NCBI GenBank assembly: GCA_944470555.2
Contig: OX104130.1
Coordinates: 51,803,491 to 51,867,490 of the forward strand
Origin: Heterobilharzia americana
Taxonomy: Eukaryota > Platyhelminthes > Trematoda > Strigeidida > Schistosomatidae
Direction of reading: 5' to 3'
DNA: 64,000 nt
Below are positions 37,620 to 49,019 of the stretch, one piece after another (position 1 is the stretch's first letter; the number at the start of each line of letters is the position of its first letter). The position numbers were made by a program, and so were the translations under genes. Below the pieces are notes generated by a model. The model searched no databases, had not been told where the DNA came from, and worked only from the letters and a program-made list of their open reading frames with translations.

Positions 37620-38095
37620 GTAATTTCCAACTCAGCTAACTGTACTCCATCTCGTCCGTTCAAACTGTCTGAATTCGCCTATATATGTACGGCTTCGGCT
37701 ATCAGTCTTTCTTGGTATGAACCGTCAAAGTCAATTTTGTGTCTCACATTTCTCTGGAGTGTAGCGCGATTGCTGATTTGTTTTCTAGTTTCTTAACCTC
37801 TGCTGAGGTTTTTGGGATCTACTTTAAGCATAGTTTATACTCATTGACTCTCACAGATATCTCTCTGGTTGTTTCCCTTACATATACTGCAGTGCAGTCT
37901 CCGCATTCGATTTCCTGGACGCAGTTCTGCTGATTTTCTTTAGGTACTACATCTTTAACTTTCATTAAGTTAGAACGTAGGGTATTTGTTGCACGAGAGT
38001 AAAGTCTCATGTCGTGTTCGTTGAGAATCCTTCTTATTTCTTCTGAAGTCTCCTTTCGGTATGGGTTATGACCAATTCTTAAGAACATTTTCTAG
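37620..38095 (-). mobile_element. Penelope-like GIY-YIG endonuclease remnant
   Basis: An 89-codon minus frame reads RLYSRATNTLRSNLMKVKDV, then NCVQEIECGDCTAVYVRET and REISVRVNEYKL: the PLE linker and GIY-YIG domain (C-x-x-C, then A-V-Y-x-x-E-T). The usual glycine of Y-[IV]-G-E-T is replaced by arginine. After a stop, a second frame continues with SNRATLQRNVRHKIDFD and RLIAEAVHI, the S-A-I-A-x-H...H-K-I-D-F part. The RT is absent. This sequence type differs from the 29.4 and 51.6 kb pieces, suggesting another PLE lineage. Confidence 0.85.
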
Positions 38096-38827
38096 TCAGC
38101 TTTTCACTACTAGCTATCCCTTTTTTTAGGCAATAAAAGTTTTCCTTATCACCTTAGTTAAGCTGATTTAACAATATTTCACTGTATGCTTTGTAATTCA
38201 CCCTTTTAAGTTGTCAGTGTTTATTGTGGTCTGTAAGACGCTATAATTTCTAAACTGCCACTCTTCAGTTTTTATCTATCATTTACATTTTTCGACCATA
38301 ACTCTACTACAAATAACTTATAACTGCTTGCACTACATTCTGTTTTTTAGAAAATCTACTTAGCACTAGATTAAGCCTGATAGGAAGCAACTTAGTCGAA
38401 ATCAACATTCTTAGTCATAAGCCAACAGCGTAGGAGTTTCGGACTTCAACCTTTGTTCCACTTTACTGTGTAGTTAAGAAAGGCCTTATTGGACAACTTT
38501 ATCATGCAGATGACCAATCAAAATAAACATCCAAACATTCAACTAGTGTTTTTATATGTTTAAAAAAACCGTACATAAATTATGTTTTTGTCGACTAAAG
38601 AGTCTTCCTTACTGTCACAAATCGATTCGTTTCTTTTAATTTTTACGGCTGAGTAAAGTATCAGGCTCTGATGGAGAACAGTCGCTATTTGCACCCAGGT
38701 CAAATGTCTCATTGCGTAATTATCGTTTCGAGAATTTATTGTTATCCACCTGGTCACTTCAGTACTGTACATAATTTCAAGCTAAAACCAGCTTATTGAA
38801 TTAAGGATTTTGTGGGGAATAAGTGAT
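38096..38827. other. No recognised feature
   Basis: AT-rich spacer between the PLE fragment and the next hammerhead SINE pair. Confidence 0.4.
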
Positions 38828-38968
38828 TTTCAAGTTGACATTCATCGTGGGCTGACATCAGTTGGAGAAATATTGGAAACTTCGGGGCAGTGGACAGCTG
38901 TTGGGTCTTATTATGGAACTTCTCAACGGCACACACCCATGACCCCACTGGGGATCGAACCAGCGAAG
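38828..38968 (-). mobile_element. Hammerhead SINE (HHR-2), left arm of pair, truncated
   Basis: Minus strand, tail first on the plus strand (ttcatcgtgggctgacatcag), then a degraded hammerhead (rc has gttgagaagttcc, loop and gacccaacagctgtcc) and box B rc (ggggatcgaacc). It stops after box B, directly joining the plus-strand copy; box A is missing. The GAAA strand reads CCAAC, so it is inactive. Confidence 0.78.
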
Positions 38969-39165
38969 TTTGAAATATGACCACTGGATTCCGACCCAGT
39001 GGCTACACGGTAACTTGCTGATCACAGAACCTGAAGGTCGCAAGTCCGACCTCAGACGGGGTCATTAGTCTGCACTACTGAGGAGTCCCATAGTACGCTT
39101 TAACAGTTGTCCAATGTTCCCAAGTTTCCAAGCTTCCTCCAACTGATGTCGGTCCTTGATGAATA
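38969..39165 (+). mobile_element. Hammerhead SINE (HHR-2), right arm of pair
   Basis: Starts at gaccactggattccga, then box A (agtggctacacggtaac), head, box B (caagtccgacctc), ggggtcat, then CTGAGGAGTCCC at about 39077. The GAAA strand is lost (acgctttaac), cleavage triplet GTC is present, and the tail ctgatgtcggtccttgatga follows. One conserved catalytic strand is gone, so it is inactive. Confidence 0.8.
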
Positions 39166-40699
39166 CGAACTTAATATCAGTCTGTTGATAGCTGTTTGTT
39201 TGAAAGTCAGTATTGCAACAGTTCTCTTCAAATCTTACGGTAAAAATAAAGAAACATTTTTAAATTTAGGTAAATTATTCAAGACACATGTAAAGATCGT
39301 TTCAACAGTCGTCATAGTGAATAGGGCAAAAAGAAACGTCAGAATTAATCTGTAACAACTACCTAAGAACCAGACAGCAAGCGATGTATACATCCATTTC
39401 ACAAAAAGTTGATAGTTGAACGTGCTCATTAATTACACTGATGTCATCTACAGTTTTTAAAATAATTGTGAAATCAGAGAGAACTTTCAACAAATGAATT
39501 TTTACAAGCTCACTGCTAGTTTATCCGCATACATTTCAACAGCATAAAACTAATTACTTCCATATTTAACTGATTAGTTTTGTCTAGTTGTTTAATCTAA
39601 GATGCATATTTTAGTTTCTATTCGAATTGCTCAACTGGATTTAGCTGTATTCCAGTGACTCAATAAGTAGCCAAGTTCATAATGCTCATACTTCCTATTC
39701 TATAGTTTACGGGTTCAATTCTTAGTGGAAGGACTGCAATAAAAGTACTTCTGTAAAACTAGTTTCAGAGAGGAGATAACATGTACCTTATATTTCACTC
39801 CCAGCCAAGTAACACTAGAGTAAATCCAGAAAATGACTCTGTCATGATTGACTACATGATAGAATGGGAAGTATTGGATCAAATCGTTTGCACTGATAAC
39901 GTTATCAAATAGTAACATACACTGAACTATATCCATCCTTCTTTATAGGGTTATGGTGACATTGACGTTTGTTGATATACCTTAAAAAACCGTCAAGAGG
40001 CTTGTTAGAAACTTTCTTACCTTCAATATCGATACAAAAACGTCTGTAGAAAGAGTGAAGTTCCATAATCTACAAAACTTGTCCAGTTTATGTTTCGTAA
40101 AATTGTGTATACAGATAAAAATAGGTGTACAAAAACCTTGGCCATCTATTTTAAGAGATATTTACTTACAGATTCTAATGAAAGTATTTTCATATCTCAG
40201 AGAAGAATCTAAAACGTTATGTTGAAAGCGTTGAAAAACAAGTAAAATCATCACCTTTATTTGATTAGATTTTAAGTCACGCGAATTCGATCTTACGATC
40301 TTAAAATTTTAAGGAGTATTTCTCTATGGGAAAATAATTTGCTAATATGGACATATATCAGTCACCTGTATGTTTGTTTTCATAACCTAAAAAGTTTTAA
40401 TAACACTGCTCATTAGCTATTTTCGCTTATTATCCGAATTAGGGATGATGACAAATGGTTACCGTTGGCAATGACCTGGAAGCGTATATTTGTTGACCAA
40501 TATGTCAGTTTTCTCATATATTAATGATTGTAAAAGCATAAAAAATTGCAATATATATATACTGCAGCTTCACAAACAACTTGATAATTATACTCAAGCT
40601 GTACCCATTATATGATCAATTTTATTTTGTGATGGTGTGGTTGTTTGACTGAAATGTGATAATTCCATTTTCAAGTATAATTATCTATTGATATAACTA
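39166..40699. other. AT-rich region, no recognised gene
   Basis: At 39655-39740 there is a weak tRNA-like SINE trace (gggttcaattcttagtgg), too decayed to assign. A short TA run lies near 40550. No coding motif was recognised. Confidence 0.4.
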
Positions 40700-40855
40700 C
40701 TTGTTGGTATAATTGTAATTCTCCGTTTTTATACCGGATCAAATTGTTCGACCTCTGTTGTTACATGGGCTCCTATGCGGAATCCTCGATATTGCCTAAA
40801 TATTAATTATGGTAATTTACTTGGTTGTAGCTAGCAGAGAAATCCAGGATGCGTC
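40700..40855 (-). mobile_element. Sm-alpha-like SINE, minus fragment fused to next copy
   Basis: The block ttgttcgacctctg, gggctcctatgcgg, cctcgatattg, taatttacttggttg, tagctagcag and aaatccaggatgcgt is the downstream half of the Sm-alpha-like element in reverse orientation. It breaks off at about 40855, just past the position matching the hammerhead cleavage site, and the plus copy starts there. Confidence 0.75.
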
Positions 40856-41000
40856 TAGTGGATAACGCTATGGCGTCTGAAGCAATGAGTAAGAGGTTCG
40901 AGTCTCAGTGGGAACAGCATCACTCACTGGGGTACACCTGGCTGATGAGTCTCAAATGGGACGAAACGCGTGTCCTGGATTCCTCTGCTAGCCAAAACCA
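40856..41000 (+). mobile_element. Sm-alpha-like SINE with hammerhead ribozyme
   Basis: The head has tagtggataacgctatggcg and box B aggttcgagtctc, followed by agtgggaaca, cactcactggggtacacc, the hammerhead and the conserved ctctgctagcca end. This is the schistosome Sm-alpha arrangement: tRNA-like pol III promoter, then a type I hammerhead near the 3' side. The 68-codon frame here is a chance read-through. Confidence 0.85.
40934..40985 (+). ncRNA. Type I hammerhead ribozyme, core intact
   Basis: CTGATGAG at 40942-40949 and CGAAAC with GAAA at 40963-40966 are intact. Helix II forms from gtctc/gggac with loop aaat (one wobble and possible mismatch). The cleavage triplet is GTC ending at 40974, so cleavage is predicted after 40974. 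Helix I pairs cctgg with ctgga through mixed GC/GU pairs. Helix III is very short, as in known schistosome hammerheads, which often need a dimer or a partner strand to cleave well. Confidence 0.85.
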
Positions 41001-41019
41001 AGCAAATTATCTATTGATA

Positions 41020-41230
41020 TTAGTAGTATCCGGTCACTATTCTGGATCGAAATGATGGACCTTCGCTGGCATATAGGCTCCCAAGGAGATGCCTAGATAA
41101 TGTCTGATTATGTAATTCGCTTGGCAGTGGCTAGCAGCAGTATTCAGGATGTATGTTTCGTTCTATTTGGGGCTCATCGGTTGAGTTTATCTGGAAGTTA
41201 GGGAGTGGTACTATCCATACTGAAACTCAA
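41020..41230 (-). mobile_element. Sm-alpha-like SINE, minus copy with decayed hammerhead
   Basis: Order on plus: ctggatcgaaatgatggacc, ggcatataggctccca, gatgcctagataatgtctg, ggcagtggctagcag, hammerhead rc, ctggaagttagg. On the minus strand the core reads CCGATGAG (41173-41180 complement; U4 changed to C) with GAAA intact at 41156-41159. Helix II is weakened. With the 40856-41000 plus copy it forms an inverted pair (tail to tail). Confidence 0.78.
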
Positions 41231-41584
41231 GGCCAGCACTCATCAATTCAAATTCGAAATGTGAATGTTTATTGGATAAAGTATACTCGATTTTTACCTA
41301 CAATTGCTTAATCTGTGTGTTTCTAGCCTTCAAAATCTTAGACATGAAAGCCTATCCAATATGATCCTTTTGGAAGGCTTAAAAGTATAAGTTACTTTTA
41401 TTCGACTAAGTTTATTAAACGGGATTCCATGTGACGGAAATTTAACTTAACAAATAAGTATTCAGGGTATAATATTCTGTGATCTAATTTAACTCATGAA
41501 GAAGTGACCAACATTTTTGAAAGTTAAAACATTAGAATATATTCTTAAAGAAATATATCTCAATACAGTCATGTTTCATATTGT

Positions 41585-41760
41585 TGGTGGATAGCGGCTA
41601 GCAGTAGTATCTTGGGCAGACACTTCGTCCTATCTGGAACTAGTCAGCTGGATGTACCTCGTTCCAGTGAGTAATGTTGTTCGGGCCGGGGATCGAACTC
41701 GAGACCTATCACCTAAAACGCCAGGGCGTTTTCCACTAACCACTGAACCACGGCAGCCAC
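41585..41760 (-). mobile_element. Sm-alpha-like SINE, minus copy
   Basis: tggatagcggctagcag, the hammerhead rc (cttcgtcctat and actagtcagctgg), ccagtgagtaatgttgttc, box B rc (ggggatcgaactcgagacc), and a head ending in accactgaaccac. The minus-strand core reads CTGACTAG, damaging G8/A9, and GAAA reads GAAG. The tRNA-like head is well preserved. Confidence 0.82.
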
Positions 41761-41794
41761 ATCCTGTGTGACGGATAGAGTTTTTGTGTTATTG

Positions 41795-41965
41795 CTTCTT
41801 TTATCCCATCACTGATTTGACGGAATTACTCGGCCTCTGTTGGCATATGGGTTTCCGCGCGGATGCCTCGATATTGTCTGTGTTTTACTTATATCTTAAT
41901 GATAGAGCCCATTTGAGCCAATACGCCAATAGAAACCGATCAATTTGGTCCAAACAACGATGGGA
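41795..41965 (-). mobile_element. Sm-alpha-like SINE, downstream fragment
   Basis: Block cggcctctgttggcatatgg, gcggatgcctcgatattgtc and the continuation to caatttggtcc, also seen at 20.2-20.3 kb. No hammerhead in this piece. The 91-codon plus frame 41784-42059 lies across it and is not taken as a gene. Confidence 0.6.
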
Positions 41966-42349
41966 TAAAACTAGCAACAACACCAATCACATTTCGTTGG
42001 ATAATGTCAACCAAGAAGTCACCAGCTTATATGAAAGTAACCTAGTGAATTCCATTTGATTTTGTTTGTTCTATGTTGCCCAGTAAAGTATACTGTACAG
42101 TTTTGTAGTACATCTAATAAAAAAGATCTTAACTGAAGTATAATTTACCACATCGCCAAGGGTTTACTCCCATATTAATCCAGCAGACGGTTAAGAATTG
42201 CTCAAAAAGTGCCATTAAGGGAAGAAAAAAGTTAGGATGAATGCTAAAATGTGAAACAAATAGACAAGTACCTATCTTTGAGAAAACTAGAAGTTCAGAG
42301 ATAAAATCCTTTTCAATGATTTCCTCCTCCATATCTATACAATCGCAAT

Positions 42350-42540
42350 TTTTGGATTTTGTTTAACTGCATCACAACTGTCTCAGTGTTGAAACTCATC
42401 TACAAGGTAAAAAGAAATTTACCAAAAATAGTATATTCCCATTTTTGCTGTACTACAGTAGTTCTTGCCATATGTTTGACGGAACCGAAACTGTGTATGA
42501 GAAAAAAACTTGTGCAACCTTTGTTGCTACCATGATCTTA
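42350..42540 (+). mobile_element. Penelope-like element, C-terminal endonuclease tail
   Basis: One frame reads SVLKLIYKVKRNLPKIVY, then LAICLTEPKLCMRKKLVQPL and LLP before a stop. This is the end of the same PLE lineage as 29.7-29.8 kb (KVIYEEK, HMEKPEL, KKIVQPLL). Only the tail of the GIY-YIG region is left. Confidence 0.75.
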
Positions 42541-43575
42541 GTAAGTTTCTACCAATACAGAGATTTCTATCTCTCTCATTATTCTCAATTTTCTTGTATT
42601 TAATGATGTATTTTAGTGACCTAATATTTTTTTCATTTTGTTTTTATACTTCCCTTGATCTTAGCCTATCTTGAAAGTAATTTTCAGATGTAATGCAACA
42701 TTATACTCTATTCGGTTAATTATGTTGATTTCTACGGTCTTTGATGATTATTTTCCACCTTGCAGGTGTGATACCTGTGAGTTTCTAATCTTCATTCAAC
42801 TTAATCTTTGCTACTAAGTTTGATTAAACAATTCTAATAACTATCCTATTTTAGTTAAACAAAAATGTAAAAACTGGAATTGTAAAACTACGGAGAATGA
42901 AGTCACCGAAAAATATTTCTTCACTGAACTTCTTACTTTCTGTAATGTTCTAATGGGTGTTTTCAGCACTCTAAATATGTATCAAACTAAAAACCTATCA
43001 CCGTTAAAATAAGAATGAAAAGAGTTTTCAAGTTACACTGTAGGGAGTAAAACTCGTTACTATTATGGTTATTATTATCGTTATTATGGTTTATTTTGTT
43101 TTCCGAAGAAAACCCTCGTGAAAAAGCACCTGGAAAGGAATGAAGAATGGAATATTCTGAGTATGAAAATCCTAAATGACAAGCATCTCATATACCTTTC
43201 TCTGATGTAGGACTAATTTCAAAATATTCGTTGTTCAAGTTTGGTAACTGACAAGGTAAAAGAAACGTTTTCTTTCTAAAAGCTTTTGGTTGGGGTTTAG
43301 AAGAAAATTTAGCCTGAATCTTAATTGTTTTATATAATAAAGTCCAATCTTAATTAAAATCATTGTTTTACATTGACATTTGCCCTCTTCAGATTTTGAA
43401 ATAGACTTCTGGAAGAAACTACTTTTATACAAACAGGATTGAACAAGGAGATTAAGTACACGTTTTAATACTTTAAATTCACTTATTTCCATCAAGACGT
43501 TCGTAACTGACTTTTATGCAAAACGTTGCAATTCTAACATTTCAAACACGTGGCGACTTATATAAATATTCATAG
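42541..43575. other. AT-rich region, no recognised feature
   Basis: Contains ttattattg-type simple sequence near 43070 and no recognisable motif. Confidence 0.4.
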
Positions 43576-43579
43576 TAAG

Positions 43580-43915
43580 TGATGACTGAAGGCGAAATGA
43601 AAATCTGGGCTATGGTAGGATTAGAACTAGTTGCCACCAGGTTTCCGGTCCTGTACTCTACCAACTGCTGACCAGATTTCTATTTCACCTCAACCACTAA
43701 GGGTTTTGCTCGACTGTCAAGTGAATTCGTGACGCGTTGCTATAGCTTGATCACACTGACACTGGCTACATTGTCAGCAGTCGGATGTAGTAGCTCAGTT
43801 GGCAGAGTACCGAGACGGAAACCCAGTGATCGCTGGTTCGAGTCCTGTCACACCTTCGATCATCACCCAGTATTAGTATACTAGTCTGCCAAACTGCAAC
43901 TATCTCAGATAGTCA
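43580..43915. mobile_element. Inverted pair of tRNA-headed SINEs (family 3), best copy
   Basis: Left unit (43580-43770, minus): head with tctaccaactgctgacc and box B rc ggattagaac, then body blocks cacctcaaccactaagg, gttttgctcg, gtgaattcgtgacgcg and cacactgacactggctac. Right unit (43785-43915, plus): clear box A tagctcagttggcagagtac and box B ggttcgagtcctg, then tcgatcatcaccc. The tRNA similarity is strong but the acceptor stem does not close, so this is a SINE, not a tRNA gene. Confidence 0.75.
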
Positions 43916-45624
43916 AACTGATCATGCAAATTTACCTAATATCCATCTTTGTTTGTCGAATCCTAATTCATACACGCCTAAACAATCGTATGGATGCAGA
44001 AATCAATAAGTATATTCCATCACTTCTTTATTCTGATCTTTAGCTTGTGTCTGATCCATTGTTACTCATCCGATTGGGCCTTGATACTCTTCTACATTTC
44101 GTTTCTCCTCTACACTAAGTAATATATGTAGCTGTGTCTATATAATGAGTTATTTTGAATTGAATTCCAGTTAGATTTGATTCTGAGATTACCTCTTACA
44201 AAATATTTTCCTGAAAAGAATCCACAGACTACATAATACATTACTAGTTGATTGTAATATGGATTCCATGATAAAACAGTATGGACATACAACTGCAGGA
44301 CCTAAAGAAGAAGATATTGAGGAGAATATGTTCTTTACTCACTCAAATATTTTTTTAAAACTGTAATAGTTTTTAATAAGCCGAATAACTTTTGAATCAA
44401 GTAAATGCAGTTACTTACTGATTTCTTGAAGACGTTAAAATAATCACTTCGTTTGCTATACCCTTTTGATAGACAATGACTTCACCGTACTGAACCACGA
44501 GATTTGTTAGATGGTAAATTATAATAATGCAACTAATTGGATGAATCTCTTCGTCTCCTAGACAATTTTAATTGATTGTTGTAAGAAAAACTATTGCATT
44601 CAACAAATCATTAAGAGAATGAATACTTACTATCTGGTTTGGATAGCTTTCAGTACTTTTTCACATGCCTTTGTCTCTAATGCTAGTTAAGGTGGATTTA
44701 AATCTATCGGTAAACTTTAATTACCTGGGAATACTGAAGAAATCTCTCTGATGATGAACGACTTCCATTCATCTGTTTACAGCTATATGACAACATGCCA
44801 TTTTGTTTGGTTACAAATAATGATCGGTGGGGTCGATTTACGCTAATCTTACATTTAGGTAGAACGCTACTCCACAAAGTACTAGCATAAGTTCACGATG
44901 AATCTTGTGAATGCATTCCAATACTCTGGTATATTCCAATGGAAATCACAACTTTATACTGGTGCAAAGATATTCAGTGATGAAGTGATCAGAGAGAACA
45001 AAGCAATTCAAACTGATTATCAAATTCATCTCCTTGAGAAATTCTTATGACCAAATGCTTCAAATTTGTGCAAGATAAAATAAAAATTGTGTATCTTGTT
45101 CTACTTAACTTATGAGAAAATTTCATTCATTTGTTATCAGAAACAAGAATTCTGTTATTGTTCGCAATAATAGACATTGTTACAGGAATACACAAACTTT
45201 TTTGTGTTACTTAGAAGTTTACAATCATGTTTAAAGTAATTAGAATACAAACAGTATCTTGATATGGTCTGAATTCCAACTGAATTCAAATTGTATACTT
45301 TGAATATGTTTTAAGTGCTTGAAAATCAAGAGAAATACACAGATATACTTAACCAGTTCATCTATTCTAAGTTATGACCATCTTTAAGCATTTATTAGAG
45401 ATATCTAAAATGCTTGTTGGAATAAGACACTACCTTATCTCCCATAACTATAGTTATTATAGCACTCTACTGAGTTATTGTCATAAACTAATGATTCTTA
45501 TCTGGAAATGGGTAGGAGATTACTTAATTCTTTAGAAATAACATCTGTGCCTTAAACGTCTTCCTATGGTACATCAGAAAAATAAATTCATAGTATTTGG
45601 ATACTATAAAATGACTTAATGCCG
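43916..45624. other. AT-rich region, no recognised gene
   Basis: No repeat or coding motif recognised on either strand. Confidence 0.4.
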
Positions 45625-46329
45625 CTTATAACCTCACATGGTTTAGTTCACTAGTTACTAGCCGGTCATAAGCCCGGGTAAAGAAGGAAGGTTGCATATA
45701 GGACTAGCAACCATACCCCAGAAAACCAATCCAATCACTACAGAAACTTCAAAGCACAGACAAAATATAAAAAATAAAAACAAAATTATTCCTCTCTGGA
45801 ATCGGAGAGACAATATTACGCCAGTTGGTGAAAGTCCTTCAGGAAGCCAATCGGCCGATGTGTCTTCTCTCCCTCGATGAAAATGAAAGTAAGGATGAGG
45901 AAAAGAAATGTCTGTACCATATATGAACCTAGCAAGGCTGCCCAGATTACCAAAGAGATGAGAAGGCATAGTATTGAAGTGCTTGGAATCTACGAGGAAT
46001 CTGCAGATTCAATGGAAGTGACTCTCCAAACTGTCAACTGAGAATCAATAATCTACTCCAGTCACCCAGGTGACAACCACGAACAAGCACACTGAGTTTC
46101 GGTGTGGATATCACGATGCCTCCAACAGGATCGAAGGCTCTCTCTCATCCAGTGGGAATCAATCTCCTCATGTAGGATCAGCATCATGACAGCAAGATGG
46201 ATTCGACTCAGAAGGAAGCCAAGTCACAATCATTGAAAGCTAGGCGCCAAAAAATAATGCAGATGAAGAGAAGAAGCAGGAATTCTATCGATAACTATGA
46301 TCAGTACTAGACAAGACTCCAGTTGGTGA

Positions 46330-46620
46330 CATCAAAATTCTAATGGTTGACATGAATGTCAAATTGGGAGCAGACAACACAGGAAGGGAACTGATCATGG
46401 GTCGAGAAGCACTCGGTGAAATGAATGAGAACGGAGAATTGTTTGCAGATTTCTGCACATTCAACGATTTGGTGATTGGAGGTGAGGTAGTGTGTACAAA
46501 CACAAGGATATCCAAAGGCAGTGAGTGACATGGATTTGATTTCACCATTCACCAGATGGACACACTACACTAAAATCAGATCGACTTCATCTCAATGTGA
46601 AGAAAGTGGAGACAGCCTAC
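46330..46620 (+). pseudogene. RTE apurinic endonuclease remnant (copy C)
   Basis: The frame reads VDMNVKLGADNTGREL, LGEMNENGELFADFC and FNDLVIGG: the central APE-endonuclease motif (G-D-M-N in intact family members; the glycine is valine here) and following region. The frame breaks after 46528. Later text in another frame gives SDFHL-type remains of the DHI block. Non-functional. Confidence 0.8.
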
Positions 46621-47225
46621 TGGACACAAGATGAAGAAGGGAAGCAGATGTATGTTCACACCGCCATCTAGAACAAGGGACCTACTTACAAAATCAGGTA
46701 GAAAGCCTTGAAGGAAGTTAGTGTTAGACCACAGTTGAAGTTCAACACCCAGAACAGAGACTGAACTGAAGGACGAAACTACAAAGTGATATTTTCCAAG
46801 GCAGACATCAAGACAAAATGGGAGATATCGAACAACATCCCTGAAGAAACCTGTGTGGATGAACACTGAACGCTTTGAAAGCTGTGTGGAAATAAACTTG
46901 CATAACCATATTAGGAGGGAAGAAGATGAGACAAGGCAATGCATGGAATGGATCTCGATGGACACATGGAAGCTGGCAGAGCATGGAGAGGATGATGGTG
47001 ATGTAGAAAATGAACCAACGCACGGATGAACGACTGAATGAGGAACTGAGCACAATGTATCAAACGCCAGACAAAAAAGTGAAGAAGAGTGCACGCAAAT
47101 ACAAAACACACTTCTACGATACATTGGCAAGGTTACTAACTAGGAGGGAAGAGAACCACACACATGAAACCAATGAAAGACGATGAAGGAAATCTAATCA
47201 CCAAAGAAGAGAAACAAAAGAAACG

Positions 47226-48070
47226 ATGGACTGGCCTCAAAAAACTCTTGAATCAACCACTACTACCACCTGCACTTCGTCCAGAAATACCACCTGCAAC
47301 CCAGCCACAGAACTACAAGTAAACACAAGCCTTTCGACGAAAGTCGAAGTCCTGAACGCCATAAAGCTACTGAAATGCAGCAAAGCAGCAGGACCAGATG
47401 GAATCCAGCCAGAAGCACTGAGGACAGATGCAGAGACAACAGTAGACATGCTCACACCACTAATGTAGAAGGTTTTGGAAGGAATGAAAGGTACCTGTCC
47501 ATTGATTGGAAGAAGTGCTACCTTGTCAAACTCCTGAAGAAGGGTGACCGAAGTCTTTGCAAGGACCGGTGCAGAATCACTCTTCTGTCCACCCTAAACA
47601 AAATGTTAGGCCGCATCATCCTGGAGAGAATAAAGGATGCGCTGGATTCAAAACTACAACTGGGACAGGCTGGCGTCAGCAAGAACAAATCATGAGCAGA
47701 CCAAATTGCAATGCTTCTCATCATCATAGAACAGGGTATACAATGGCAGTCAACTCTCTACCTACACTTCATCCACTTTGAAAAGGTCTTCGATGGCGTC
47801 GACTGAGAAGTAATTTGGCAATTGCTTCAACACTACAGAAGGCCATAAATCTTTATCAACCTCATTCAACAGCTATATGATGACGTCACATGCCAAGTGA
47901 TCCACAATGGAAAAATCAGTGATGCCTTTGAAGTGAATCAGGAGTGAGACAAGGCTGCCTACTATCATTGATGATCTTGCTGATTGTCGTGAACTGGATC
48001 ATGCAGCAAACTGTGAGGAACGAGATGTGCACACACTGGCTGTACCGATGAAATGAGCCTCGGAGATTTG
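47226..48070 (+). pseudogene. RTE reverse transcriptase remnant (copy C)
   Basis: RT fragments in order: LLKCSKAAGPDGIQPEAL (motif 1); WKKCYLVKLLKKGDRSLC with NKMLGRIILERIKDAL and LQLGQAGVSKNKS (motif 2), ended by TGA at 47693; FIDFEKVFDGVD (motif A); VTCQVIHNGKISDAFEV; VRQGCLLS (motif B); LGDLEFAEDLCLIS (motif C). FADD is changed to FAED and the chain crosses at least three frames. The polymerase is dead. Confidence 0.85.
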
Positions 48071-48249
48071 GAATTCGCCGAAGATCTGTGTCTAATCTCT
48101 TGTAGCACAAACTCGAAGATTTACAGGCGAAAACTAACAAGTCGATAGAAGAGGAAGCGAAAATAGGACTTCAAATGAATGTAGAGTAGACAGAGGTGAT
48201 GAAGATACCCAACCCACGCCACCAGCATTAACAACAAGTTCCGATCACC

Positions 48250-48897
48250 ATGAACGGGAGAACCTTGAAGGAAGTAGCCTCTTTCACCTGCCTAGGAAGC
48301 ATCGTTTCAACTACAGGCGGCACAGACGAGGACGTCAATGCTAGTATTGGAAAAGCAAGACAGGCTTTCATTGATCGGAAATCAGTGTGGAGATCTTCTG
48401 CACTCAGCATGTGGAACAAGATCTGCATTTTCAACATCAACGTCAAGTCAGTGCTCCTGTATGGTTCAGAGACCTGGCGTGTCACGAAAGGGATTTCCAA
48501 CAAACTACAGACATTCATCAACAACTGCCTACGCTGGCTCGTTACTGAAGATCAGATGGCCAGAAATCATAAGCAACAAAGAATTCACTGTGGTAACGAA
48601 CCAACCAAGAACCTATCACTCAAAAAATATGCACGGAAAGGAAGTGGAGATGGATTGGGCATACACTGAGAAGGCCGAATGGGGACATCATAATTCAGGC
48701 ACTCGAATGAAATCCAAAAGGGAAACGACTCGCTGGGCGTCCGAGGCAACGGTGTCATGGAGGAGATCATATGAGGAAGAAAAGAAAGCCTGTGGGCAGT
48801 TGTGGCGCCAGGTTTTGAAGACTGCAGAGAAGAGAGTGAAATGGAGGCGTTCTACTGAAGCTCTATTTTCCACTAGGAACCAAAGTGAGAAATAATA
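48250..48897 (+). pseudogene. RTE C-terminal domain remnant (copy C)
   Basis: A 139-codon frame reads MNGRTLKEVASFTCLGSI, GGTDEDVNASIGKARQAF, KSVLLYGSETWRVTKGI and LQTFINNCLRWL. This is the conserved post-RT region of RTE-type LINEs. A frameshift near 48550 moves the rest to a second frame (RWPEIISNKEF to TRNQSEK, stop at 48895), which closes at the 3' end as expected. Confidence 0.87.
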
Positions 48898-49019
48898 ATG
48901 AAATATGATATCACTCATACACGATATGCAGCTGAATCTGTTCTTCGGTTTGAAAAATTCTGATTCCAATAGAAATAATCCGCAAATAACTGCTAATCTA
49001 ATTTTCATTCCAGTCTTGT

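Larger units (their letters stand above)
45625..48900 (+). mobile_element. RTE-clade LINE, copy C, nearly full length
   Basis: The most complete copy here, about 3.27 kb, a length typical for RTE elements. Leader from 45625 (cttataacctcacatgg); endonuclease 46080-46620; linker 46620-47220; RT 47226-48200; C-terminal domain 48250-48895; ends in gagaaataataatga with the terminal stop just before the tail. It carries many frameshifts and stops. The antisense 184-codon frame (46576-47130) is a shadow of this coding region. Confidence 0.88.

Noticed and set aside
43788..43860. Candidate functional tRNA gene
   Set aside because: Boxes A and B are excellent, but the ends do not form an acceptor stem and the sequence continues into the family-3 SINE body with sister copies elsewhere.
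46576..47130. 184-codon minus-strand open frame, nearly the longest in the window
   Set aside because: It lies antisense over the linker and endonuclease of RTE copy C; the Ser/Phe/Leu/His-rich peptide is the usual shadow of that strand. No domain is visible.
48338..48895. 185-codon plus-strand frame, the longest in the window, as a gene
   Set aside because: Its second half is the frameshifted C-terminus of RTE copy C; its first half is the wrong frame of the same domain.
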